Below are positions 10,801 to 22,800 of a stretch of DNA of 64,000 nt, piece after piece. The stretch comes from Aristolochia californica (lineage: Eukaryota > Streptophyta > Magnoliopsida > Piperales > Aristolochiaceae), in NCBI GenBank assembly GCA_029961685.1, contig JARWKL010000014.1:25269137-25333136 (forward strand), read 5' to 3'. The notes beneath the pieces were generated by a model. It ran no database searches. It was not told the DNA's origin and was given only the letters and a program-made list of their open reading frames with translations. The position numbers were made by a program, and so were the translations under genes. How positions within the stretch are numbered: position 1 is the stretch's first letter; every line of letters begins with the position of its first letter.

Positions 10801-13800
10801 CAGACATGTCTTGGATGATCAATCAATCGACTAAGGTTGATCGATCATGCTTTATATTTCTAGCTTGCACAGTTTTGGATGATCGATCATTATCAGTAGC
10901 TGATCGATCATTCCAATGCCAGTTTAAAAATGTAGACTTTATAAAGCACGGGAATTTTCCTTTAAGTGCTTTAACATGTTCCTAAATGATGTTTATGATG
11001 ATCCTAAACATGTCTATATGCAATTTATAACCTAAAACTTCAATTTCACAAATGTACTTAAGGAATGGGAAGTTTGGAATGCTCTCTTACAAAAATTGCT
11101 TAAGTTTAGATGTTTGTCTGTAATGCTTGAACTCGAGTCTTCTCATTGTCTTCTTCCTTGTGGGTGCTTCTTCAAGAGATGTTCTTCCATTATGCTTGAG
11201 GTCTTGATTTTGGCTTTGACGCTTTAAACTTTTAGATGCTCTTCAAGGTGAAGTATCTGAAATACTTTAGATTTGAAATTTTTTAGTTCAATTAAGTTTT
11301 GTCATCATCGAAAGTAATGTGGGAGTCAACCAACGGTCAACAGGAGGTTGTCGTTTTACCTGATTGTTCTCATTCCTGGTTTCATCCACATGTTAACTCT
11401 CTTTAACCCAAACTTCCAAAGTCAGGAGGGCCTAATTCATTTTATTTATATTCTTAATTCCAACCTCCCCATTAACCTTAGAGACAACATCTGACAACAT
11501 TTACAAGGTAGTACTTGAATGTAGACGCAGTGCCCTTTTGAAGGAAGCGTTCCCCAATTGGCTCAATTGATTAGCCATGAAAGTTGAGGGGATTATGCTA
11601 GAAAGCCAGTACTAATGGAGAGGCTATTTGGAGGCGCTTATCACTGCTAAAGCCAAAATTAATTATCTCAGGTGGTGGAATGCTGAAGGTCCTAACAGGC
11701 TCTCCCCTCTTTGCTGCTCTTTGATTAGGATCTTTCCTAAGATCTGTTATGCCTTTAGTGTTCTGATTGGCCACAGGAATACGACTAAATTCTGCCATGA
11801 TCGTTAGCTTGGCTTGTAAGCTCTCAAAATGCAATATCCCAGCCTCTTTCGTCTTGCAAGGTCTGAACTCTTGGCTGTTGATTCCATTGTAACAGGAGAC
11901 AGAGGCTCTATCAGCTGGATCTTAAATTTCAGGAGGGGGCTTAGTGATGATGTTGTTGTTGCTTCTAATCTCCTCCAGAAACCTGGAAACCTTCACCCCA
12001 GGCGAGATTTGGAGGATAGCCTTATCTGGATCCCTAAGCCTCATGGAGTTTTCTCCATTGGTTTTAGACTCCTTTTTTGGGATCAGTGTCTAAGCCTTGG
12101 AAATATTGATCTGGCTTGGAAGCTTTCTGCTCTTCTATTGAATTTTGCAGGAAGAAAAAAGATCAGAGTGACTAGGGTTTACAGACCCCTCTCCCCAATT
12201 TATAACTTAAACAATACCAGGAATAACATCTAAGTCCATGCAGCCCATAAACCGTAGGAATTCAGTTTCCAAGTAGAAACCCTTCCATGGAAAAAAAAAG
12301 TATAACCTAATCATACCTTCTAACACTCCGCCTCAAGCTGGAGCATATAGCTCAACTTGTTACAAAGTCCAATAAGCATAAAAAGAAAATATAAAAAGTC
12401 TTCAACAAAAAATTTCATCTCCAAGAAATTCAAGTCTATGTGACTTCTATGGTCTTCAACCTTCAATATATGCTACAAATTCTTCACTTTTCAGTCTCCC
12501 CCTTGCTGGGATGTTCTTAACTACAACTTGTAGAATTCTTGTTGGTCACCTAAAATTTTTTTCCTGGTAAGCTTTTACCAAATATCTCATTCTTTATACT
12601 TTTTCTACTTCTTCCCCTCAAGCTAGAGATCAAAAGGACACAAAGACCTAGTTTGGGCAAAACAAATATAGGAGGAGAAAAAATACTTTTAGCCAAAAGA
12701 TTAAACTCCTTACCAAACAAAAAATGGTCAAAGTATGAAAAAGAAAAACTCTGACTCAATTTCAAAAAAAACAAATAAGTCTTATTTAAGGGCATAAAAA
12801 GAGACTACTCATTTTTTAAAGGTAGGCCAGAAAAAATCACCACTTGGGTAAAAAAGAAAAAACTTGATTCAAGCTAGATTATGGGCACACTCTTAATCTT
12901 TAAAAGTAGTGGATCTATGGGCATTGCTTGGAAGTGAATAAAAATAATGACAAATTGAAAAAATAGTAGAGGAACTCAAAAAATGTAAAAGGAGCAACAC
13001 TCATACTTCAGATAGAAGGAGGTGCACAATGTAGTACTCATACTTTTCAAAACTAACTTTTTAAATTTAGAAACTTTAGACAAAAGAAGGCGCAGAAGGC
13101 AGTACTCACTTCCAAAGTTTCTAAATTTATAGAAAAATAAGGATGCATTTATTAGATCAATAAATTAATGAGAATAGCCAGTTTTGACACAAGAAAAGAG
13201 GGAAACTATTTGAAAACTTGTAAGACCAGAAATAAAATAAAGCCAATAGGGGTTGAAACATTCTATTGAAATTTATGAAACACTGACCTTGTTAAAGTTG
13301 TATGCAAAAGCAAATGAAACAAGGAAAGATGCAAAATCCTGCTTTCCTTCTTGGGCCTTTTGGGTGTTCTCGATGCAACCTTTGTTGAGCTTTTGGCCTT
13401 CAGGAATGGTTTGAGAATTATCAAGGATATATTCCAATGTCAGCTTGTCATGGAAGGTGACTTCCTCGCGATTATAAGTTGGTGCAGCAAAAAAAATCCC
13501 CCCCTCCCCTTCTCTTGGAGATTGAGAAGTCTTTATTTATGAAGTTTTTATCATGCTGAAAATGTAATTATTTGTCCAATATTTTAAGATCAGCTAATGA
13601 CTAGCGTTGCTCCCTCACCAAAGAGAGGGGTTCTCTTCCAATCCCTCATTGGAAGGGCCCCGAGCTCTATTATATACTTCTGCCTTTGGGCTTTTAATGA
13701 ATTGAGCTCCTTCTCAAAAAAGAAAAACAATTGAATGTAAGTACTTCTAGATGTCAAAGATATATGCTGATGTGTAAGCCACTCCATTCAGAAAAGTAGA

Positions 13801-16800
13801 AGCTTATGTCAGTTGATAGAATACCCCGAATCTCTCAAGAAAATACGGAAACTACTAACCCCTAATCTCTTATGCAAATATGGAAACTGCTAGAATAGAT
13901 AAGATAACTACATTTTCTTTTCATAGACACTGCTGGATCAAGTTTTTTTGTAATCTAACAGCTTATATTATGGTTGAAAACCAAAGCTATGTTAAACTTT
14001 TCTCTCATTGGCCTATAGTTTAAAGAAGCTGGTGGAAAACCAAAACATAGTCAATAAATTAGTTTCAAGTGACTGGACAATCTACTTAATAGATGTTAAA
14101 GCAGAGGATCTAAAAGCATGTAAAGTACAAAAAATAAGCTCCAATAAGACTAACAAGATTATGTATGTTATGAGAAGAAAATATTAAAAAATTAACAATA
14201 TCAATTGAAAAAGATGATGAATAAGAAATCCATACCGAAACATTTTCACCAGGTTGGCTTGTTGATGGTACTCTTTCAGGAGGACCAGGTTCACGCTTTC
14301 CGAGGCAGTAGAAATTTAGATAATCGTCGACATGATATTTATCAGACAAGCCGACTTTTTTTAGTGCTGATGCAATTATTTTATACATCATATCCATTGT
14401 TTGGCCCTATGAGATAATTGACTTGTCATAAATTCAGAAAATATTTTCTACGGAAACTAAGAAAAGCAAGAATAATATGGTTCAATAAAAGACAACTGCT
14501 AAGAAATATTATGTGCCAGAAGTGATGCATGTTCTTTGCTCCTCATTCTTGTGACACCTCTCCCTCTCGTATCTCCTCTTCTTTCTTCTTCTTACTCCAA
14601 CATGTTAGTCTCAAGATCCCCATTAAGTTAATTTTGATAATAACAAACACTTAAGTTACTAATAAAATGCATTAAGTATGTCTTAACAGCACCAAAGAAC
14701 CCAAAGGAAATTTCTTGTAACACAACCATTCGACCGGCCAAGAAGCGTTCCATTGAAAAAGGGTACAAGCAGCTCAAGATAGAAAGCACACCGTCTGAAT
14801 GACCTACCAACAACCATTTGACTGAACAAGAGACAGAAAACTCTTTGGAAAAAATCGTCAAGGCCAGCATTCAAACGACCAAAAGGACGTTCAATACAGT
14901 AAGGCAAAGCCATTTTTCCAAACAGCATGAAGCCAACCATTCGACCAACTATGAGAGAGAAAGCTCTTAATCAAGGTCCATTCGCCTAGAAGTTCGAACA
15001 ACCAACCTAGAAGACGTAAGAAGAGAAAAAAGATAACAAGGCACAGCCCAGACTGTTCGATTAGCAAAGATCCGTTTGAACAATCGTGAGAGAGAAAAGC
15101 TAATGTAAAGAACTAACAACGTTTGAATGGCCAATTCAAAATGGTTGAAAGTCTAAAGAAGAAGAAAAAACTGACTATAGAAGACTGTTCGAACGGTCCC
15201 CCCATACGTTCGAACTATACAGCCCAAAAGAGTTGTGAGAAGAGATTCAGAGATTCGGCCAAAATAAGTCTCCAAAAATAAGTGACCTATCAATGTGATT
15301 ATCAACCAAAAAGAAAATTTTTAGAATTTTCTCACAAATTTTAGCAAGATTTCATCGAGTTTTAAAAAGGACAGAAATTCCTTTTCTAAGCTCAACCATT
15401 TAATTTCTAAATGTTTGAAAACTTGATTATTTATGTTGATTTCTCCCCAAAATCTTACACGCTCGACTACTAAGGTTTCTACTACCATTCTTGAGCACAA
15501 ACATACTTTGAAATCAAATTTGGATGTTGAATTTATATTTAGGAAAGCCACTCTTCAAAGAGGTAAGTATTTCTTGTGCCATTGCATTGAAATTTTATTT
15601 ACTTACCTTTATCTTGGCTAAAAACCTTGCTCAAACACTTTGAAATCATATAAGTTATTCTAGCAAGAGAATTTTTTGTAGCATTCACATTAATTTAAAG
15701 ATTTGGAGCCAAAATTTTAAAATACAAGCATCAATATACTCTTACTTTGAAATCTATTTATTAATTTTAGCTGAGCTAACTCAATTACATTTTGAAATCA
15801 TCTATCAAGTTCAGATTACTGCTCGTAGGCTTATTTTAAAATCAATGTATGCATTGAGTTGTTTTTTAGTGTCCTCCTATTTGAAAAATCAATTCAATTT
15901 TTTATTTCAAGTTTTTATTTTCAAAACAAGTCATTAGGACTAATAAGCAATGTAGGCACATAGGACTGGTTGTGCTTGTTAAGGAATAGTCCCACATGGA
16001 TTAGTGAGTACAAAGATCTTGAGTTTATTAGTTGGTAAAGAGGTTTCCTCAGTTAGCTAGTCATTTTGGGATGGGCCTTAGACCCAACTTAACATGGTAT
16101 CAGAGCAGATACTCATATGTGGGCATGCACCTAAACTATTTACTTGTAGAGCCACAAAAGAGTATCAGAGCAGGTACTCATATGTGGGCCTACACCTAAA
16201 AACTATCTACTTGTAGAGCAGGTACTCATATGTGGGCATGCACCTAAACTATTTACTTGTAGAGCCACAAAAGAGGGCCTACACCTAAAACTATCCACTT
16301 GTAGAGCCACAAAAGAGGGCCTACACCTAAACTGCCTACTCCTAAATTATCCACTTGTAGAGCCACAAAAGATGGTCTATACGTGAGGGGGTGTTAAGGA
16401 ATAGCCCCACATGGATTAGTGAGTACAAAGATCTTGAGTTTATTAGTTGGGAAAGAAGATTCCTAAGGTGGCTAGACATTTTGGGATAGGGCCTTGGACC
16501 CAATTTAACAGTGCTTATATATTCAAGCTTGAATTGTGAAATTTACCTAATTGAAAGGTTTTGTAAAGAGTTAAACTATAAGGAAGTAATTCTTGCAAGC
16601 ATTAGCCAAGCATTGTGTAGGCAAGACCATCCCTCATCTCAACTTGATTGAGAGAAACATTTATAGTTGAGGATTAGCTACTGGTAAACCCTTTTATGGG
16701 TCTAAGTTGTATCATTTAGTTAGTTGTTGATATGTCATTGAAGGTATAAGTTAGAAAGTTTTTTTTGTTGTTGTGAGAGTTGTAAGTCATTGTGTAGGTA

Positions 16801-19800
16801 AGCACTATTAAAAATCCCTTTGTGGGTTAAGGTAAGCGAACCAAGCTATTGGTGAAATCCAGTGGGTCTGTTGATAAATCTTTTTGTAGGTCTAGGCAAG
16901 AGTACTTATTTAGCTGTTAGAAAATCACTTTGTGGGTCTAGGCTGAAGAGCCTACAGTGCTAGAAATCTATGTGAGAGTGTGCATTATAATTTGGTTGTT
17001 ATGATCAACTGAGTGACATAAGTCCCTATTTGGGCATCAATGTAAATTGGCTTTAGCAAGAATTTCGTGTAGATGACACTTGGCTCTCGATCATAATCAA
17101 ATAATTGTGAATCACAAATACCTTGGGAGTGGATAAGCAACTTGAATTTGGGTTGGGAAAAAGAAGGAAACTAGAGAAGATTTGAGAGAAAGAGAGGGGA
17201 AAATTGAGAAATGGAGAAACAAGAAATGTTGCTCGCAGTGCGCGCTTGAAAAGCACGAGCTCCCCTCTTTTAATTACTCACTTTTAAGTGATATTTACAT
17301 AAAACAAAAATATCCCTAGTTACAAAATCAACGATAACTCATATAATACAACTCAGAATTGAACTAAACTTGAAACATACGAACTGAATGAAGGCATCTA
17401 TCTAATAAGACTAAGCTGAGAATAATCTATACATGTTAAATGATAAAAATACCCTTGAACTTGTATTTTAACACTCCCCCTCAAGCTGGAGAGTAAATAT
17501 CAATTATCTTAGCTTGTTAGAAAATACCAAGTGTTCACGTCTTCCCAGTGGCTTTGTAAACACATCTCCTAGTTGGTTTGATGACTTTACTTATGGGCTA
17601 ACTACCTTCCTTGCATAACGGTATCTCTGATAAAATGACAATCAACTTCTATTTCTCGTGGAACACTGGATTACTTGCAATGAAAATAGTGGCCTAATTA
17701 TCACACTTCATAACCATAAAATCTGGAATCCAAATCCCAAACTCAAGAAGAACATACTTAATCCACACAAACTCTCTAACTGTATGAGTCATTCCCCTAT
17801 ATTCGGCTTTGGCATTGGATCTAACCACAATTGTTGTTTCTTGCTTGTCCAACTTAGTTATCCCCACAAAGCAACAATAGCCAGAACTAGATCTTATATC
17901 TATCTTATATCCAGCATAATTTGCATCAAAATAACCTACCACATCAATTTGGTTAGTATGAGTATACAACATACCTTTTCCAAGAGTGCTCTTCAAGTAT
18001 TTTAATATTCTCTAGGCAGCTTCTAAATGTATTTTCCTTGGGCTTTCCATGAACTGACTAACAATTCCCACAACAAAAGATATATTGGGCTTGGTAATTG
18101 TAACATAGATCAACTTTCCTACCAAGCGTCTATATTGTGTCATGCTCTTGAGTGAAGGACTCTAAGAGTCATGAAGACTAGTGGTGATCTCCATGGGGAT
18201 GTCTGCTGGTTTTGCACCTATAGATCATATTCCTGCAATATATCCAATATATACTTTCGCAGAGAGAGAAAAATACCTTGCTTACTGTGAGCAACTTCAA
18301 TGCGAAGGAAGTACTTCAAATGTCACAAATCTTTTGTTTGAAGTGAGTGGACAAATGTCTCTTTACTTGTTCAATTCCTTCCGCATGAACATAAAATGAT
18401 CACAATGACTTTTATAGAACACAAATTGCATCACAACATTGCTAAACTTTTCAAACCATGCCCTCGGACATTGTTTAAGTCCATACATAGCATTTTTAAC
18501 AGCCATACCTTCTTTGTTTCCCCTTGAGCAACATACCCAAAAGGTTGCTCCATATATACCTCCTCTTATCAATCACCATATAAGAATGCATTTTTCACAT
18601 CCAATTGAAAAAGTGGCCACCCTTTGTTTTGATTGCCATAGAGATTAATATACGTACCAAGGTAAGTCTAGCCACTGAACAGAAAGTCTCAAATAAAACA
18701 ACACCAAAAGTTTGTGTATACCCTTTGCCACCAATCTAGCTTTATACCATTCAATAGATCCATCAGCGTTATATTTAATGGTATACACCTAATGACACCC
18801 CACAATAGCTGTCCCTGTAGGTGGTTCACGGAGACTCCATGTTCCCCTAGATGTCAAGGCGCTCATCTCATCATTCCTGGCTTGTCCACTAAGGTAAACG
18901 CAAAGCATCTTGCACTGAACAAGGAATAGTGGACATAGACCCGGACATGGCAAATGACTTATAGGATGGGGATAAAAATCAAATGACACATTGTGGGATA
19001 GGATGAGAGGTACATGACCTTTTACCTTTCCGGAGGCTGATGAGTAAATTCAAATCAGAAAGAGTTGAACCTGCAGGCGAGGAGGAAGATGGATGGTCTG
19101 GAAAAGAGGCTCAGGAGTTGAAGCTGCTAGTGGTCCAGATGATAGCAACACATGGTGAGGGAGCTGACTGTAAATTTGAAGAGGTGGAGAGGACTTGCGA
19201 TTGGTGCATTCAAAACTGCTACAAGAACAAGATTATTCATAGAAGGACTAGATGATGACTGAGACTCAATAGAAGATGTAAAATATGGAGCATGCTTAAC
19301 GAATGTAACATCAGTTGACATATATGTTTTACGCTTAATAGGACATTAAAATTTATACCCTTTTTTATGACGTGAATACTCCATAAAAATATACTTAATA
19401 GATCAAGGGGACGATTTATCTAAAGAATTATTAAAAAAATGCACACAACATGTGCATCCAAAGATGCAAGGAAGAACATCAAACAACTTGCAGTGAGGTT
19501 TTAAAACTTGCATTGAAATCTGACCGCACAAAATAGGAGACGACATACGATTAATTAAGTAACATAAAGTCAATACTGCATCTCCCCAAAAAGATTCTAG
19601 AACATTCATGTCCAATAGTAAAGTCCAAGTTACTTCAAAGAGATGCCTATCTTTGCATTTAGCAACCCCATTCTGCTGGGGAGAATAGATACAAGATGTT
19701 TGATAAGTAATACCATTTGAAACACAAAACGATGCAAATTTTTATTAAGATACTCTAGTCCATTGTCAATACAAACAATATGAACACAAGCACCAAACTG

Positions 19801-22800
19801 ATTCCTTATTTCATTGAAAAAATTTAAAAATACATTGAATACTTCGAATTTCTCCCATAGGAGATACACCCAAGTAACACGACTGAAATCATCTACAAAG
19901 GGAATCTGATGTGGACCCCATACAGCAGAGTGAACTAATTCAAACATGTGAAAACCACGACTAGGACGAACAGGGAAACTAGCTCGATGATGTTTCCTAG
20001 TTGACAAGACTCACACTCAAAGGAGATATCAGTTGACAAAGATAGGAAAGACTGACATAGATGGATGCCCCAAATAAAGGTGCCATAAGTATGGGGAATT
20101 TTCAGTAGTAAGCACCATAGCTTAGGAATAGAAACATCATCCAGTAGATAGAGCCCTCCCTTCTCATGCCCGAAACCAATTGCCCTCTTCATTTGCAAGT
20201 CCTTGAAAACACAAGAGGCAGGAGGAAAAGTTATAGAACAGTCTAAAGACTTAGTTATACTGCTGAGAAATGGGATGTTAACAGGAAAATTTGAAACAAT
20301 GAGAACCGAGCTCAAGAACTTATGAAGGGTTGTATGTATAGTACCCTCCCCCTGAATAGGTGAAGTGAAACCATTAGCTAAAGTAACATGTTGACATGAG
20401 TAAGAAGGATGAATGGACTGAACCAAGGAGGACATACCTGACATATGAGAAGAGGCCCCTGAATCAATGATCCAAAAATGAAAATGGGACACATGCAGTG
20501 CTGGTATATCTATGCTTGTCTTCATGGCACTCACTGAGGAAAATGGATTAGCCTCAACTGTAAATGAGGTGGTAGATGTAGTGGTCAACTGACCAAGTCT
20601 CTATAGTAGCTGATGAATCTCATTTTGTGGACTAGAGTAGGAGGTAGTATTTCTGTGTGTCACTTTGGAGTTTGACCAGGCGGGCGTACCAAATTTTTCC
20701 CAATATTTCTGGGAAAATGTATGCGTCTCCTGCCCTCCTTGCAGTCTTGATGAGGAGACTATCAACCACCTTCTCATTTCATGCCTCTTCTCTTGGTCGG
20801 TTTGGATGAGCATTCTCATTCGGATTGGCCTTCAATTATGCTTATCTAAGGATCTCCTTTCAATCTGCCACATTCTTCTTGGAATCTCTCTTCCCAAATT
20901 CAGAAAGATGCTCATTTCTGCTTGTGTTGCTTTCATTCCTTGGGGCATCTGGAATAAGCGCAACAATAGGCGATTCAATGCCAAGTTTCTCTTTCAGGAT
21001 AGAGTCACCTCCTCTATCATTGGCTTCATCTCCTCATGGCTTCGTTCTAGGAAGGAGTTTTCTTCTCACACGGGCTGCCCTCTCAAAGACAATTGGCGTG
21101 CCCTTGCTCATATGTGAGTCCAAGCTAGAAAGCCAATTGTGCTATAAATCTATGTGAGGGTGTGCATTGTAAATTGACTATTGTAGTCAATTGAGTGGCA
21201 TGAATCCCTCTTGGGTAACATTGTAATTAGCTTTAGTAACAAGTTGTTGTAGATACCATTTGGCTCCCAAATATAGTGAATTAACTCTAAGGTGAAAGCA
21301 CCTTGGGAGTGGATTAGCAATTTGAGTTTGGGTTGTGAACCACTATAAATTTGTATGTGTTCATGGTGTGATTGATCACATGCGTATTACTCCTTGACTT
21401 TGAAATTCATATTGCACATTGCAATTATTCTAAAGTATGAGCACACATAAAACAAAGTTAGAAGTTAAAAAACCTATTCCACCTCCCCTCCCCTCCCCCC
21501 CCCCCCCCCCCCCCCCCCCCAAATTCTTGGTTATTCCTCACAAGACTTAACACTAAAATCAAAATTCTTTCACTTTCTAAATAAATAAAACACTAGATCC
21601 CTGTGAATGAACCATCTTTCTAAAAAGTCATCCAAATTGTAATATTTTTCAAAAAGCCAAAATGTAAATTAGGACTTTCTAAGATAGTGTTTGATTCATT
21701 CCGTACTCAATTACAAATCCCACAGGCTATAAATACTAAACTGACAAGGAGATCACAACATATGGAAAAACAGCACCTAAGTTCACCATTTATTAAAAAA
21801 AAATTAAAAATTAAAAAACCTTTGACCCCCAAGTGCACTACTATCTAGGAGCTTGTCGAACTGCCTAGACTCAGACTGCTTAAGTAGAGAAGTAAGATTT
21901 AATTCAATGAACGCCATACAATTATGGCGTCTTCCCAAAACCTTTGGTCAAAAGTTACTCATCTGGAGTTTTGAGGATGTTTCTAGCCAAGCTAAATGTC
22001 CACTTGACTAATAACTTTATTTGGACCTATCTGCTCACTAAGATATAAGAGATAAATCCTAAAGGAGAAACTTTCCTACACTCTCTTGGATGTCAAAAGC
22101 AAGTCCGATGTCCCATTTAAATGTTCTTTGCAGAAGGCCCAACAGCAGATTGTTCTAATGTAGAAAAAAAGTGTTAGATATTATACTCTCAAAAGGGTAA
22201 AGGCTCAAAAGGTTTGTAAAGAAACAATTATAAGCATATTCCAACCTGCCAAAACAAAATTTCTTGTACTGCTGCACTGCTTGGAACACCTTCAGGCCAC
22301 ATGGGTATTACCACATACACTGCAAACCGTTCATTGGATTTGATTTTGCTTACAATTTTCAGTGCCAGTTCCATGGGCACCAAGTTATCTGCACCTGTTG
22401 CAGCAATAGACACAAAACTTCAGTAAGACACCATAAAAATCAATATACTAAAAGCAGTTTATACCATATGGATCCAAAGCCCGAGCAGATCACACTTTGA
22501 CCTTTTCTCACTTCGAAATTATTGTTTACTATTGTACTGTACCGCAGATGTGTAAAAGTAATGAATAGTGCAGTCATTCTTGCTTTATTTCAGCCCAGAT
22601 CTCCAGTTAACATTCAAATGTAGATGTCACTTTCAACTGTATATGGCAAGTATCTAAATTCTCTCAATTTAAGTCAATATAAATAGTGTCAATAATTATA
22701 CATGATCATGGTTTGAAATGGTTGAAATATGACATGAGGGGTAATTTGGTAATTTTACCTTGTTTGTAATGCCTAGTAATGACTCCATCGTGATCAGTAT

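Larger units (their letters stand above)
8090..11600 (-). mobile_element. L1-like LINE fragment (3' half), split by a TRIM and a solo LTR
   Basis: Minus-strand pieces read in order: an RT C-terminal region near 11400-11600 ([12 protein letters not shown]), the reverse-transcriptase zinc-binding region at 8880-9350 ([13 protein letters not shown]), and an RNase H domain at 8695-8925 ([15 protein letters not shown] then [10 protein letters not shown]), continuing beyond the TRIM at 8117-8278 ([16 protein letters not shown]). Stops and frameshifts show it is dead. The pieces rejoin when 8279-8692 and 9751-11342 are removed, which establishes the order of insertion. Outer ends are approximate. 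Confidence 0.7.
11829..13735 (+). mobile_element. L1-like LINE remnant with 3' tail, interrupted
   Basis: The plus strand at 11829-12180 gives a LINE segment between RT and the zinc-binding region ([20 protein letters not shown]). At 13340-13542 an RNase H fragment appears ([14 protein letters not shown], then [16 protein letters not shown]), followed by the usual plant LINE tail (TTTTAATGAATTGAGCTCC, A-rich end near 13730). About 1 kb between the two parts is other sequence, including a copia LTR-like piece. Confidence 0.6.
14603..17153 (+). mobile_element. Long LTR, left part, with palindromic-site array and nested insertions
   Basis: It begins TGTTAGTCTCAAG at 14603; a TTTTGATAATAACAAAC motif matches the start of the long solo LTR at 11342. 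Its downstream part (16620-17153) holds the repeated phrase of the form ACCCNTTTNTGGGTCTA and the words GAGTGTGCATT and TTGGGAGTGGAT. It is broken by TRIM copy 2 and then at 17153 by a copia element. A second copy of its end lies at 21118-21540. The flank before 14603 (CAACA) and that after 21540 (CAAGA) agree at 4 of 5 positions. Confidence 0.55.

Noticed and set aside
15187..15215. GTTCGAA motifs as possible tRNA T-loops
   Set aside because: No cloverleaf, acceptor stem or A/B box combination surrounds them; they belong to a repeated palindromic array in an LTR.
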